A DNA stretch of 64,000 nt from Magnetococcales bacterium (GCA_002753095.1 PDZU01000001.1:1-64000), one strand, 5' to 3'; positions 1-9,381 are shown, numbered from the stretch's first letter. Notes: generated from the letters alone by a model not told the origin. A program made the numbers and translations.

Positions 1-18
1 AAATCCTTAAAAATTTCT

Positions 19-512
19 GCGGGGTCCAGGGGCGATCATCACCCCTGGCGGGTGCAGGGCTTAAGCCCTGCTTGCAATGTGCGGCGTTTTCAAGAAGCAA
101 ATGCGCAGCATTTGCGCACGCCGCACAGATTTGTGCCCCGCAGGGGCACGCTTCTGGAGGGCGGATGCCCGACTTTTAACATCGCGTGCCATAAAGGTTT
201 TTTTGCTGTCGAATGGGTGTTCGTTATTCGGTTGACGCTTCTGGAGCGGAGCCCTGCTTGTCATGTGCGGTGCCCCATGGTTCCGCCCTGGATCCGTCAG
301 AGGGGCAGGGCGATCACATTTGAACTTTTCCTGTCACGTTTCCCATGCGGCACGGTGCATGTCGGGCTTCCGCCCTCCCAAAGCGTGCCCCTGCGGGGCA
401 CAGATCTGGCGCGCTGCGCAGATTTGGCTGCGCCAAATCTGCTTCGGTGAAAGCGCGCCATTTCAGCAGGGCGCTGCCCTGCACCCGCAAGGGGAGATAA
501 TCTCCCCTTGAC
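19..512. repeat. Two facing copies of a modular palindromic repeat
   Basis: A plus-oriented copy (about 19-190) and a minus-oriented copy (about 372-512) face each other. Each is a string of hairpins: a CCAGGGG(N)CCCCTGG or AAGGGGAGATAATCTCCCCTT block, a CAGGGC...GCCCTG block, a GCAAATGCGCAGCATTTGC-type block, and a GTGCCCCGCAGGGGCAC block followed by GGGAGGGCGGAYGCCCGACTTTTAAC. The spacer at about 182-240 recurs near 38193-38248. The blocks recur at 12062, 13804, 19287, 26174, 38085, 41694, 53040 and 59987. Short open frames here do not resemble proteins, and I treat the region as non-coding. Confidence 0.85.
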
Positions 513-596
513 CCCATGCCACTTTTCAATGCAATTGCCAGGGCCAGGGGAGGGGATGTCCCCCTTGGATCCGCAACTGTTTTGGGGTCGACACGG

Positions 597-2807
597 TTAC
601 GTCAACAAATGGGGCAGAATCTGTTCACTGGCCAGCGCAGGCAAAGCAGCCACAGCCAGAGCCTCTTCCACACTGGTGACACGTCGCATTCCCACCAAAG
701 CCGTACCAATCTCTGGCAAACTGTAGGCAGCCCGCAGAGCCACTGTGCGTTCCGATAAACCCGCCGCCATGGTCCGAAACTGCGCGGGTATCGTACCACC
801 TTGCAGAACCGTGGCACTGGTAAAGGCATGCATGCCCAACTCTTTGATGGCGTGTAACGCCGACAACATCGTGCCATTAAGTCTCTGGGTCGGACGGGTC
901 AGACTGTGATGGTCACGGACATTGAAAGGCAATTGTACGGCACACAAATGGTGCTGCTTGCCTTGTACGATGGCTGCTGCTTCTTGGGCGGCACTGACGG
1001 CCCGTTGCAGCGAAAGATGGTTGCTCGCACCCTCCTCAACCCGCAAACCATGCCAAGTCGCTAGTCCATAGCAGACGATCTTGCCAGCCATCACCGCCTT
1101 TTCCAACTCCACAAAACTCTCTCGCAGGCGGGTATAGAACAGCTCCTGACCCAAATGGGGCAGCTCATCCTCTGGATTATGCAGATAATAAACATCCAAA
1201 GTCGCCAGCCCAAGATTGCTCAAAGTGTGTTCAAGCTGCTGAGCAATAAATGGCGGCTTGATGCTGTGGCGGCGCTGCAACTCGGCGTCGTCAATCAGCC
1301 CGCTATCCAGATACTGCTCACGCAGATAGCGCTCTGCCGCACGGTTGTCATCGGCATCATGGGTGATGTATCCCCCCTTGCTGGTGATGCAGAGCGCCTG
1401 CCGGGGAATACCCTGAGCACTCAGACAACGCACCGCGTTGCCGACACAGCGCTCTGCCTTCATGTGGCGATAGTTGATGGCGGTATCAAAAACATTGATG
1501 CCTCGGCTGGCCGCATGCAACATGGCATCGATGTAACGCTGATCGGTGGCGGCAGTCAGATCTCCCATCCAGGTGCCGAGCCCGATACCGCTCACCTTGC
1601 CAGCCTGGAACGGCCTATAAAAGCTCTCCAGTGCGGTGGATCCCTGTTGCTGTGGACGGGTGGCCCGCGTCTGCCAATGGCCGCTCTCTGGATTGCTCAG
1701 AAAGCCGGTAATCGGTGTTGTGGCCACGGGTGTGGTACTACGGGCCGGGGCGACGACTCCGGCCTGCGGTGCTGCCAAAAGGGCGCGCTGTTGCTTGTGG
1801 CGCTGGATGTGGCGCGCCAAGGCAACCTCCTGGATGCGGGTGTGATACCAGGTGCGCATGTCTGGCCGCGCGTTGGCCTCCAGCAACAGTGACAACCATT
1901 TTTCAGCGGGAGTCGGTTGCCAGCCAGTGGCTTTTAGCTTGCTGTTGTCCGGCAAAGTCCAACCCGCTCCTGTACCGAAAATGGGCGAATAGTCCAGACC
2001 AGCCTGCTCCAGCACTTCGTTGGGCACATGGACGATCTCTGGATCGCTTTTGGCGGCTGTGGCCAGCGCGCGTACCAACCGTTCATTGGTCCAGATTTCA
2101 TCACCGGTTACGTTGTAGACCTGATTGACGGCGTCGGGGTGGGTCAGGATATGGGTGGCAGCCCGTGCCAGATCGCTGACCAGTACCAGCTTGAAGAGCA
2201 CCTCATCCCGGCTGCACAGCAGAATGGGACCGCCATCCAACACACGCGAAACCCAGAAATGGCTGCGGCCAGACTCTTCGAACCAGTGCAGACGCCGAGG
2301 CGAAGGGGCACCAGTCAGGTTATCCCTGGGACCACTGACCATGCAGGGGCGCAAGACGCTCCACGCGACCTCGGAAGCCCGCAACACCGCTTCGCAAGAG
2401 CGTTTGCCGTAGTTGTAGAGGTCCGCGCCGCTCAAGCCGGTCAGATCGTAGCGACGAATTTCCACCTGATCTTCGCGATAAGCCCGTGGGTGGCGATTGG
2501 AATAGACATCCGTGGTGCTGGTCAGCAGATAGCGACCAATCCGCCCTGGTAAGGCAGCCAGCAGGCGCTCCACCTGATGTGGTTCATAGGCGATATTGTC
2601 CACCACATAGTCAAACGATTCAGAGGCAAAAAGGGTTTTAAGCGCCGCTTCCTGGTTGCGGTCTGCCTGCAGCCAGCGGATATGCGGACGGATCTCGGCG
2701 GGTGGAGAGTCCAGTGCCAAAACGGTCAGACGATGGCCAGCATGCAGCAGATGCCAAAGTATTTCGACGCCAACAAAGCGGTTGCCGCCCAGCAGAAGGG
2801 TATTCAT
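597..2807 (-). CDS. Fusion oxidoreductase: NAD-dependent epimerase (SDR) domain + aldo/keto reductase domain
   Basis: 736 residues. Residues 1-310 look like an extended SDR/epimerase: a GGNRFVG nucleotide motif at 7-13 (variant of GGTGFIG), a Y131-N-Y-G-K135 catalytic pair and a LRPCMVSGP strand near 152-160. A linker of about 85 residues, rich in Gln, Thr and Pro, follows. Residues 405-736 look like an aldo/keto reductase with the full catalytic tetrad: Asp441, Tyr446, Lys477 and His543 (YYLHNPED). The start overlaps the stop of the upstream gene by 4 bp (ATGA), so the two are translationally coupled. I do not recognise the substrate. SDR plus AKR in one chain suggests consecutive redox or epimerisation steps on a sugar or polyketide-like carbonyl compound, which is inference. 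Confidence 0.8.
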   Translation of the reverse strand: MNTLLLGGNRFVGVEILWHLLHAGHRLTVLALDSPPAEIRPHIRWLQADRNQEAALKTLFASESFDYVVDNIAYEPHQVERLLAALPGRIGRYLLTSTTDVYSNRHPRAYREDQVEIRRYDLTGLSGADLYNYGKRSCEAVLRASEVAWSVLRPCMVSGPRDNLTGAPSPRRLHWFEESGRSHFWVSRVLDGGPILLCSRDEVLFKLVLVSDLARAATHILTHPDAVNQVYNVTGDEIWTNERLVRALATAAKSDPEIVHVPNEVLEQAGLDYSPIFGTGAGWTLPDNSKLKATGWQPTPAEKWLSLLLEANARPDMRTWYHTRIQEVALARHIQRHKQQRALLAAPQAGVVAPARSTTPVATTPITGFLSNPESGHWQTRATRPQQQGSTALESFYRPFQAGKVSGIGLGTWMGDLTAATDQRYIDAMLHAASRGINVFDTAINYRHMKAERCVGNAVRCLSAQGIPRQALCITSKGGYITHDADDNRAAERYLREQYLDSGLIDDAELQRRHSIKPPFIAQQLEHTLSNLGLATLDVYYLHNPEDELPHLGQELFYTRLRESFVELEKAVMAGKIVCYGLATWHGLRVEEGASNHLSLQRAVSAAQEAAAIVQGKQHHLCAVQLPFNVRDHHSLTRPTQRLNGTMLSALHAIKELGMHAFTSATVLQGGTIPAQFRTMAAGLSERTVALRAAYSLPEIGTALVGMRRVTSVEEALAVAALPALASEQILPHLLT

Positions 2808-4795
2808 CGATCAGCCTCCAGATAGGGTAGCGCAAAGGGGGAAGGCAACAAGGCGTCCCAAAACAGATCCAACGCAATGGCCGGACCCAGACGTGCTTCC
2901 AGGTTGCGGAACTTTTGCCACTGTTGCAAGCGTTCGACAGCGCTGCTCAAAATGGCATGATTGGCGGCAACCGCAGAAAATTCATGCCAATGGATGCCAT
3001 GCGGAATGCCGGGGGGGCGTCGTCGTACCATGAGGTCGCCGCCGATGGCCAACGCCTGGGCGATGGACCAGGAGACATCGGCACACCCGGTAAAATCGAT
3101 GGCCAGCGTGGGCGCAGGCAGTTCGCCAGCCCGTCGTCTGGCCAACAGTGGGGCAACGGCCTGCACTGGAAATTCCGGGTGTTCGGCGGCGCGACGGTCC
3201 ACATGCACCACCGGACGACCGGCATCCTGGACCAGCCACGCCGCCAAAGCCGCTTCCACCGTGCGACCGGCAATCCAGACAGGCGATTGATCCTTGCCCA
3301 GACGGTGTTCCAGACCAGCAATCAGGCTGCCCAGCGGATCGGCCAGCAGGGCGATTTTGCCCAAAGAGGGAGGTACGGTCACCAGATGGGAGAGGGGTGT
3401 GGAACAGATGCCCCAGCCATAGCCATCGGTACCGATTCCCAAAACAGCCCGTGTGCCACTCCGGCAAAAAGGGCACGTACTGGCCTCTGCGCAGGGCATG
3501 ACACTCATGGGCACCGCCAAGGTGCCCGCTTCAATGGCATGTGGACCAGGGTTGACCACCTCCAACAGGGCGTTATGACCAAAAACCCGGGGCCCTTGTT
3601 GCGGATATTCACCGCGCAAAAAACGCTCTTCTGCCGGCAACAAGGTCAACGCCTGGACTTTGACCACTGGGGGGGGGAAATTTTGTATCTGTGCCAACCG
3701 TTCCAAAGCCAGTCCGGCAGGTTGGCCCGCCCAGCCACGCAATACCCACTGCCGGGTTGTATGTTGCGGCAGAGGGTGCGCGGCGCGGCCAGGATGGTAG
3801 AACACTTCGTTTTCAGCTTCGCTGAGGGCGCGACGTTCACGGTTGACTAGGTTTTGATTGTAGGGACGGCGCTGTGCTGCGCACTCTCTGGCCCGGTTGT
3901 GTACCGTTTGCAGCGGATCATCCGCTTGCCAGCCCAGTTGCAGCAACAGGTGGGCTGGTTCGATAAAGCTGGTGGAGGCCCGTTCCCCCAAGGGGAGCTG
4001 CAAATTGGCGGCTCGCCAACGCCACTGCGACAGATAGCCAAAGCGCAGTGGTAGTCCCAGGGCATCCCGTACCATGGCGGCATGTCCCCAATAGGTCAAC
4101 GTCGCCTGATTGGCCACGTTGAGTGTTTGCCCGAAAGCATCTGGATACCCAGCCACCGTCCGCACCGCCCGCACCAGGTCCGCGTGCGAGAGATGGCGAT
4201 AATTGGGGAGATCCCCCTCCGGAAAGACCACGACTCCCCCATCCAGGATACGATCAACGAACCAGCGCGTTACATCCATCTGGCCGGTCTCCTCCCCTTC
4301 GAGGATGGCCGGGCGCAGAATGGTAAAGGCGAAACGATCCCGCGCCAACAGGCGCAACTCCCGCTCCACGGACCGGGCAGCCAACGTCTCTTCTGGCAGA
4401 TTGACCGGGAGATCGTAGGCAACCTCCGCATCGCTCTCCTGCCAGGGTCGCAACGTGGCACTGCCAGGGTAGACCTGGTGGGTGGAGATGAGCAGATATT
4501 GCTCCATTGCACCACTCAAAGCCGATACCGAGGCACGCAACTGGCTGACACTGCGGGAGCCATTATCGATGATCAATTGGTAGGAGGATGCTTCCCCAGG
4601 GGCGACCACTTCATACCCGGCATCGCTTAGGGCCTGCTCCATAAGGGTACGAAAAGTGTCTGGGTTGCCGATGTAACATGCCCGCCGTTTGCCGATGGAG
4701 CGGGTTTTATTGACCTTGCCGCGCAACGTGATTGACTCCGCATCTGAAAGATTAAATGATGGGTAACGGCCCTTGCGAAACGTGAATTTTTCCAT
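2804..4795 (-). CDS. Fusion protein: degenerate SDR/epimerase domain + degenerate MDR (alcohol dehydrogenase-like) domain
   Basis: 663 residues, start ATG preceded by CAGGAA. Residues 38-310 follow the same fold plan as the next gene's N-terminus (LRPAILEG, RILDGGVVVFPEGDLPNYRHLSHADLVRA), but the glycine motif reads GNPDTFR and the YxxxK pair is missing (the aligned stretch is ETLAARSVE). Residues 345-650 resemble a medium-chain dehydrogenase: FGHNALLEVV near 405 in place of GHE, C435/C441/C444 like a structural zinc lobe, GTDGYGWG, and LLADPLGSLIAGLE like the 'LEP' helix. The Rossmann glycine motif is also weak. Both halves look altered at catalytic positions, so this may be a scaffold or a partner of the downstream SDR-AKR protein (inference). 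Divergent from phaB. Confidence 0.72.
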   Translation of the reverse strand: MEKFTFRKGRYPSFNLSDAESITLRGKVNKTRSIGKRRACYIGNPDTFRTLMEQALSDAGYEVVAPGEASSYQLIIDNGSRSVSQLRASVSALSGAMEQYLLISTHQVYPGSATLRPWQESDAEVAYDLPVNLPEETLAARSVERELRLLARDRFAFTILRPAILEGEETGQMDVTRWFVDRILDGGVVVFPEGDLPNYRHLSHADLVRAVRTVAGYPDAFGQTLNVANQATLTYWGHAAMVRDALGLPLRFGYLSQWRWRAANLQLPLGERASTSFIEPAHLLLQLGWQADDPLQTVHNRARECAAQRRPYNQNLVNRERRALSEAENEVFYHPGRAAHPLPQHTTRQWVLRGWAGQPAGLALERLAQIQNFPPPVVKVQALTLLPAEERFLRGEYPQQGPRVFGHNALLEVVNPGPHAIEAGTLAVPMSVMPCAEASTCPFCRSGTRAVLGIGTDGYGWGICSTPLSHLVTVPPSLGKIALLADPLGSLIAGLEHRLGKDQSPVWIAGRTVEAALAAWLVQDAGRPVVHVDRRAAEHPEFPVQAVAPLLARRRAGELPAPTLAIDFTGCADVSWSIAQALAIGGDLMVRRRPPGIPHGIHWHEFSAVAANHAILSSAVERLQQWQKFRNLEARLGPAIALDLFWDALLPSPFALPYLEADR

Positions 4796-5190
4796 ATTCC
4801 TGCTGCAGTATTTCCGAGAATTTGCACCCAGTCAATGGCTCTCTGCGTGGGGTTTTTGCCAAACCGCAGGATTTTGACAAAAGGATAATTTGTGTAAAAT
4901 ATTGTGCTAACGTGAGATAAACTCCTTTTCAAACCATATAAAAACCTGCTATGAACAGAGTCTGGGATCATTCCGGTGTTGTCCATGGATTATGGTGTTG
5001 TTTTTCGGGGGGAACTCTGCAATGTAGACCTCTTCCTGGGGGACGCATTGGGTACACCTTGATCAACGGCGTGGGAGAGCCGTCCTCCAACTGGAGGAGG
5101 GTATGGGGGTCACCCCACGCTGTTGGGTGGTATGGTCGAATTTTGGATTGTTATAATTGTTGTCAACCCCTAAAATGAGGAAGAAGCGCA
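4796..5190. promoter_or_regulatory. Divergent intergenic region with a candidate phaB promoter
   Basis: About 395 bp without a gene between the divergent fusion gene and phaB. On the plus strand TTGACA at 4874-4879 is followed by AAATAT at 4897-4902 (17-bp spacer), or TAAAAT at 4895 (15-bp). A CTCCAACTGGAG hairpin lies near 5091-5103 and a GGGGTCACCCC palindrome near 5105-5117. No recognisable riboswitch. The phaB ribosome binding site is GAGGAAGAAG just before 5191. Confidence 0.4.
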
Positions 5191-5937
5191 ATGAGTGGAA
5201 GAGTTGCCTTGGTTACGGGTGGTGCAGGTGGTATTGGCACGGAGATTTGCAAAAAATTGATCAGCGAAGGGTATCGGGTGGTGGTCACCTGTGCGCCCGT
5301 TTTTGAATGTCCCAATCTGGACGAGTGGAAAAAACAGCGCGAGGCAGAGGGCAACCCGATTCCGGTTTATGAGGCCAATGTGGCTGATTTTACCTCCTGC
5401 AAAAACGCCGTAGAGCAGATCGAAAAAGAGGTCGGCCCCATCGACATTCTGGTCAATGCTGCCGGTATTACCCGCGACTCTACCCTGAAAAAGATGACCG
5501 AACAGCAGTGGAATGATGTGATTGATACCAATTTGAACAGCGTATTCAATGTGACCAAGCATGTCTTTACCGGCATGACCGATCGGGGTTATGGCCGCAT
5601 TGTCAACATCTCCTCTGTCAATGGTCGCAAAGGTCAGTTTGGGCAGGCCAACTATTCGGCTGCCAAGGCGGGTATGCATGGTTTCACCATGGCCGTTGCC
5701 CAAGAGGGTGTGGCCAAGGGTGTGACTGTCAACACCATTTCGCCCGGTTATATCGGTACAGATATGGTTAAAAAGATTCCGGAAGATGTGCTCAAGAAGA
5801 TCATCGCCCAAATTCCCGCCGGTCGCCTGGGGCGCCCGGATGAGATTGCTCGGGTGGTTGCCTTCCTGGTCCATGAGGATGCCGGTTTCATCACAGGTGC
5901 CAACATTGACATCAACGGCGGTCAGTTCATCCACTGA
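5191..5937 (+). CDS. phaB: Acetoacetyl-CoA reductase (NADPH)
   Basis: 248 residues, the usual PhaB length. It reduces acetoacetyl-CoA to (R)-3-hydroxybutyryl-CoA, the monomer for polyhydroxybutyrate. A classical SDR: TGGAGGIG cofactor motif at 9-16, NAAGITRD near 89-96, catalytic Ser142 (NISSVNG), Tyr155 and Lys159 (YSAAK). The QANYSAAKAG and GYIGTDMV segments are typical of the PhaB/FabG group. Position at the head of phaR-phasin-phaE-phaC favours PhaB over FabG. A strong Shine-Dalgarno (GAGGAAGAAG) precedes the ATG. No phaA thiolase is adjacent in the window. Confidence 0.93.
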   Translation: MSGRVALVTGGAGGIGTEICKKLISEGYRVVVTCAPVFECPNLDEWKKQREAEGNPIPVYEANVADFTSCKNAVEQIEKEVGPIDILVNAAGITRDSTLKKMTEQQWNDVIDTNLNSVFNVTKHVFTGMTDRGYGRIVNISSVNGRKGQFGQANYSAAKAGMHGFTMAVAQEGVAKGVTVNTISPGYIGTDMVKKIPEDVLKKIIAQIPAGRLGRPDEIARVVAFLVHEDAGFITGANIDINGGQFIH

Positions 5938-5972
5938 TTCTAAACCGTTGAGGACTGTTTGAGGCAGTTCAC

Positions 5973-6413
5973 ATGAGAGTCATTCGCAAATATCCCAATC
6001 GTCGTTTGTACGATACGGAACGGTCCGCTTACGTTACCCTGGAGGGAATCCGGCAGTTGGTGTTGGACAAAATTCCATTCCAGGTGGTCGATAAGCAGAC
6101 CAACGAAGATATTACTCGCAGCATTTTGTTGCAGATCATCAGTGAATCAGAAGGAGGGGGGGTTCCGGTCTTTTCGACCGAGGTGTTGCAGCAAATCATC
6201 CGTTTTTATGGCGGAGCGTTGCAAGGCATGCTGGGTGAGTATCTGGCGCGCAGCGTGGCTCTCTTTGTCGAACAGCAAAACCAGTTGCACACCGCCATTA
6301 ATCCGGTGTCCATTCTGAGTGAAATGACCCAGAAGAATATTGAATTCTGGGTCTCTTTGCTGCCCATCACCCGCACTTCGTCCAGCACACCCCCGCCGGA
6401 CGAGTCGTCGTGA
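5973..6413 (+). CDS. phaR: Polyhydroxyalkanoate synthesis repressor PhaR
   Basis: 146 residues. The N-terminus (IRKYPNRRLYDTERSAYVTLEGIRQLV) is the signature of the PHB/PHA accumulation regulator DNA-binding domain, followed by the PHB_acc domain (about 60-120). In the known family PhaR binds both nascent PHA granules and TGC-rich DNA and represses phasin genes until granules appear. It sits 35 bp after phaB and directly upstream of a phasin gene carrying a matching operator. The C-terminal tail is short and Ser/Pro-rich. Confidence 0.93.
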   Translation: MRVIRKYPNRRLYDTERSAYVTLEGIRQLVLDKIPFQVVDKQTNEDITRSILLQIISESEGGGVPVFSTEVLQQIIRFYGGALQGMLGEYLARSVALFVEQQNQLHTAINPVSILSEMTQKNIEFWVSLLPITRTSSSTPPPDESS

Positions 6414-6463
6414 TGGGCAGATTAAAAAAATGATGACGGGTTGTTGAACGGACAAAAAAACGG

Positions 6464-6521
6464 TTGACAAGCATTTGTGGGAGTAATATGCTGCACTGCA
6501 ACAAATGCTGCAACGCAGCAT
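6464..6521 (+). promoter_or_regulatory. Phasin promoter with PhaR-type operator
   Basis: TTGACA at 6464-6469 and TATGCT at 6487-6492 (17-bp spacer) form a plausible sigma-70 promoter. Immediately downstream, 6505-6521 reads ATGCTGCAACGCAGCAT, a 17-bp perfect palindrome with an odd centre. It contains CTGC-N3-GCAG, the core described for Paracoccus PhaR. A further TGCACTGCA lies at 6492-6500. The operator covers the expected transcription start, as for a repressor. Binding by the adjacent PhaR is inferred. Confidence 0.7.
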
Positions 6522-6539
6522 TGCGGGGAGAACAATACC

Positions 6540-6923
6540 ATGAGCGACAAATCGAAGGAGGGTAAGATGGATAAGAAAGTTGCCGAGCAGGTTGCCGAAG
6601 TGACCCGGAAAATGGTGAACTCCATCGCCGGATTGCAGAAAATTAACGAGCGGACCATGAAAGAGCTGGCCAAACAGCAGGTCAATGCGGCGGAGGCTTT
6701 TGTGACGGTCAGTTCCAAGCAGATCAAGAGTCTTGGTGGGATGAAGTCGGTGACGGATGTGGTGAACGCGCAGGCGGACATTGTTGCGGATGTAGGCAAG
6801 ATGATGGTGGAGAATGCCCGGCAGACCATGGAGCTTTTGTCCCGCAGTCAGGATGAGCTCAAGGGGCTGATTGAGCAGGATTTGAATGACATTGTTGAGC
6901 AGGTCAAGGCCAATACCAAGTAG
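6540..6923 (+). CDS. Phasin family protein (PHA granule-associated)
   Basis: 127 residues from ATG 6540, which has GGGGAG 9 bp upstream. A second ATG at 6567 has AAGGAGGGT only 4-5 bp upstream and is an alternative start (118 aa). The protein is an amphipathic, low-aromatic helical chain (VAEVTRKMVNSIAGLQKINERTMKELAKQQ...), with heptad-like spacing throughout and no signal peptide, typical of phasins that coat PHA granules. It sits directly behind the TGC palindrome, so control by PhaR is likely. An in-frame extension upstream to 6477 would run through the operator and is rejected. Confidence 0.85.
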   Translation: MSDKSKEGKMDKKVAEQVAEVTRKMVNSIAGLQKINERTMKELAKQQVNAAEAFVTVSSKQIKSLGGMKSVTDVVNAQADIVADVGKMMVENARQTMELLSRSQDELKGLIEQDLNDIVEQVKANTK

Positions 6924-6962
6924 GATCCGTATTTACAGGTTAATTCAATCAGGGAGGTGAAG

Positions 6963-8292
6963 CATGGCGAATGATGCGTTTTCGGTCGATTGGATGCAGG
7001 GGTGGACCGACCTGCAGCGAAAAATCTGGAACGATTGGTCGTCCATGGCAGGCGAACATCTCCAAACAAATCGCCCCTTTCCGGCCATGCCGGGCATGGA
7101 AGGCATGGCGCAGTGGCCCATGCAGTGGCTGAAGCAGGCCAGCGATGCGAGCGCGATGGGGAATGCGGCTGCTTCCTGGATGCCTTGGCTGCAGCCGCAA
7201 GCGAGCAGCTCCCCCATGGATGAATGGATGCGCATGTTTGGAATCTATTCTCCGGAGGCTCCCCCGGAAAAGACCGTCATGAGCGGTATGATGTCTGCTG
7301 CCAGTGGTTTCATGCGCATGGGCAAGGAAATTTTTGATGTGCTGCAGCGGGTTGGTGAGAGCCAGCGCGAGGGTGGGGATTGGACCAAGCAGTTGGACAG
7401 TGCCATCCAGCAGGCCAAGTCTCTTTTTCTTGGGCAGGATGGTGCCCAGGCGGCTTTGCATCCCATGGCGGCCTGGAGCCAGCCCATGCAGCTATGGATG
7501 AACATGTTCAAGGACAATCCGCTGTTGTCCAGCACTTTGCTGCAGACCATGGCCGGTGCGGCCAAGCCGGGCACGTGGAGCCAGGAGAGTGGCATGGAGT
7601 GGTTGCAGAAGGTGCTTGCCACGCCTGGTTTGGGTTTGACCCGCGAAAAACAAGAGCGGATGCAGGCGGCCATGCAGGATGCCTTGAACTATCAAAAGGC
7701 CATGCAGGAGTTTCAGACTCTCTCCAATCAGGTCAATTTGAAGGCGTTGGATCTGTTGCACAAGCGTTTGCTGGAGCGGGGTGCCACCAGCAAACCGATC
7801 GAGAGTTTGAAAGAGTTGTATGTTGTGTGGGTGGATTGTTGTGAAGAGACCAATGCCGAATTTGTGCGCAGCAGTGAGTTTCAAGAGGCCAATTCCCGCA
7901 TGGTCAACGGCATGATCCGGGTGCAGCAGTTCCAGCAGTCCATGGCCGATGAGACCATGGCGGCGCTTGGCATGCCGACCCGGCGGGAGATGAACACTTC
8001 GCACCGTCAGGTTCAGGATCTGAAGCGGCGGGTGCGCAGTCTGGAAGATCAATTGAAGCGGTTGCAGACGCAGGATCATGGCGCCGAGTTGCGCTCGATT
8101 CGGGATGATCTGGAGCGGTTGGATGTGCGCAATCTGCGGCATGAGTTGGAAAATATGAAGGGTGTTCTGGAAGATGCCAGACCGGGTGTGACCACTGCTC
8201 CAGACAAAGGAACCGCTCCTTCCAAGGCACGTACCACCTCGCGGGATAAAATGGCTGTAACGCCGGATTCGGCTGCCAAAAAAGGAGAATAA
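6963..8292 (+). CDS. phaE: Class III PHA synthase subunit PhaE
   Basis: 442 residues from ATG 6964, preceded by AGGGAGGTGAAGC. The family partner of class III PhaC. The N-terminal half is rich in Met, Trp and Gln, and the conserved part is near 265-345 (ESLKELYVVWVDCCEETNAEFVRSSEFQ... MPTRREM), which matches the PhaE family. A coiled coil follows (QVQDLKRRVRSLEDQLKRL, about 348-400) and then a Pro/Thr/Lys-rich tail. PhaE has no catalytic residues itself but is needed for PhaC activity. It is 3 bp from phaC, consistent with equimolar expression of the complex. Confidence 0.92.
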
Positions 8293-8295
8293 CGG

Positions 8296-9360
8296 ATGTT
8301 TCCAATTAACATGACCCCACAGCAAGCGGCTGAAGAGCTGTTGCGTTTCAACCAAAAATTGATTTCGGGCATGGATGTGTTGAGTGCGACCGGTCCGATT
8401 TCCGCCGGTGTCAGCAGTCGCGAAGCCGTTTATACCGACGACAAGGTGACGTTGTATCGCTATCAGCCTCGGGTTGAAAAGCGGCATCGGGTGCCGGTTC
8501 TGGTGGTTTATGCATTGGTCAACCGTCCGTACATGGCTGACCTGCAGGAGGATCGTTCCCTGATTCGCGGTTTGTTGGATGAGGGGATGGATGTGTATCT
8601 CATCGACTGGGGGTATCCAGATGGATCGGATCGTTATCTGACCTTGGATGACTACATCAACGGCTATATTTACCGTTGCGTGCAGCATATTTGTGAGGCG
8701 CATGATCTGTATCGGATCAATCTGTTGGGCATCTGCCAGGGTGGAACATTCAGCATCTGTTTTTCGGCCTTGCATCCAGAGAAGGTGCGCAATCTGGTGA
8801 CCACGGTGACGCCGGTCGATTTTCAGACCCCGGACAATCTGCTCAGCCGTTGGGCGCAGACCCTGAACGTGGATCTGTTGGTTGACACGTTGGGCAACAT
8901 TCCGGGTGATTTGTTGAACTTCACCTTTTTGTCCATGAATCCCTATCGCCTGACCGGGCAAAAATATCTGGACATGGTTGAGATCATGGACAGTCCGGAA
9001 AAGTTGAAAAACTTTTTGCGCATGGAAAAGTGGATCTTTGATTCGCCGGATCAGGCTGGGGAGGCTTTCCGGCAGTTCATCAAGGATTTTTACCAGTGCA
9101 ATGGTTTGATCAAGGGGGAGGTAGTCATTGGTGGGCAGCGGGTGGATCTGAAAAACATCACCATGCCTGTTTTCAATGTGTATGCCACGTTGGACCATCT
9201 GGTGCCGCCGGCGGCTTCCAAGGTGCTCAAGGATCTGGTGGGCAGTACGGATTACAGTGAATTTGCCTTCAAGGGTGGCCATATTGGCATTTATGTCAGT
9301 GGTCGGGCGCAGCAGGAGGTTCCCCCTGCGGTGGCCAACTGGTTGAAGGCGCGTGGTTGA
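8296..9360 (+). CDS. phaC: Class III poly(3-hydroxyalkanoate) synthase subunit PhaC
   Basis: 354 residues, the short class III length (class I enzymes are near 590). Polymerises (R)-3-hydroxyacyl-CoA on the granule surface. The lipase-like box is G145-I-C147-Q-G, with Cys147 as nucleophile, Asp300 (ATLDHLVPP) and His329 (GGHIGIYVSG) completing the triad. The spacing is close to the Allochromatium enzyme (Cys149, Asp302, His331). DWGYPDGSDRYLTLDDY is the typical N-terminal signature. GGAG lies upstream of the ATG. Last gene of the PHA operon, followed by a terminator. Confidence 0.95.
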   Translation: MFPINMTPQQAAEELLRFNQKLISGMDVLSATGPISAGVSSREAVYTDDKVTLYRYQPRVEKRHRVPVLVVYALVNRPYMADLQEDRSLIRGLLDEGMDVYLIDWGYPDGSDRYLTLDDYINGYIYRCVQHICEAHDLYRINLLGICQGGTFSICFSALHPEKVRNLVTTVTPVDFQTPDNLLSRWAQTLNVDLLVDTLGNIPGDLLNFTFLSMNPYRLTGQKYLDMVEIMDSPEKLKNFLRMEKWIFDSPDQAGEAFRQFIKDFYQCNGLIKGEVVIGGQRVDLKNITMPVFNVYATLDHLVPPAASKVLKDLVGSTDYSEFAFKGGHIGIYVSGRAQQEVPPAVANWLKARG

Positions 9361-9381
9361 TCGCGTTGTGTGTTGTGGATG

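Noticed and set aside
52-450. Open frames inside the palindromic repeats (also near 12119, 13809, 19254 and 26308)
   Set aside because: They translate the repeat blocks into the same CPAGARFGRAD-like text at each site in whatever frame is open, as expected for non-coding repeats.
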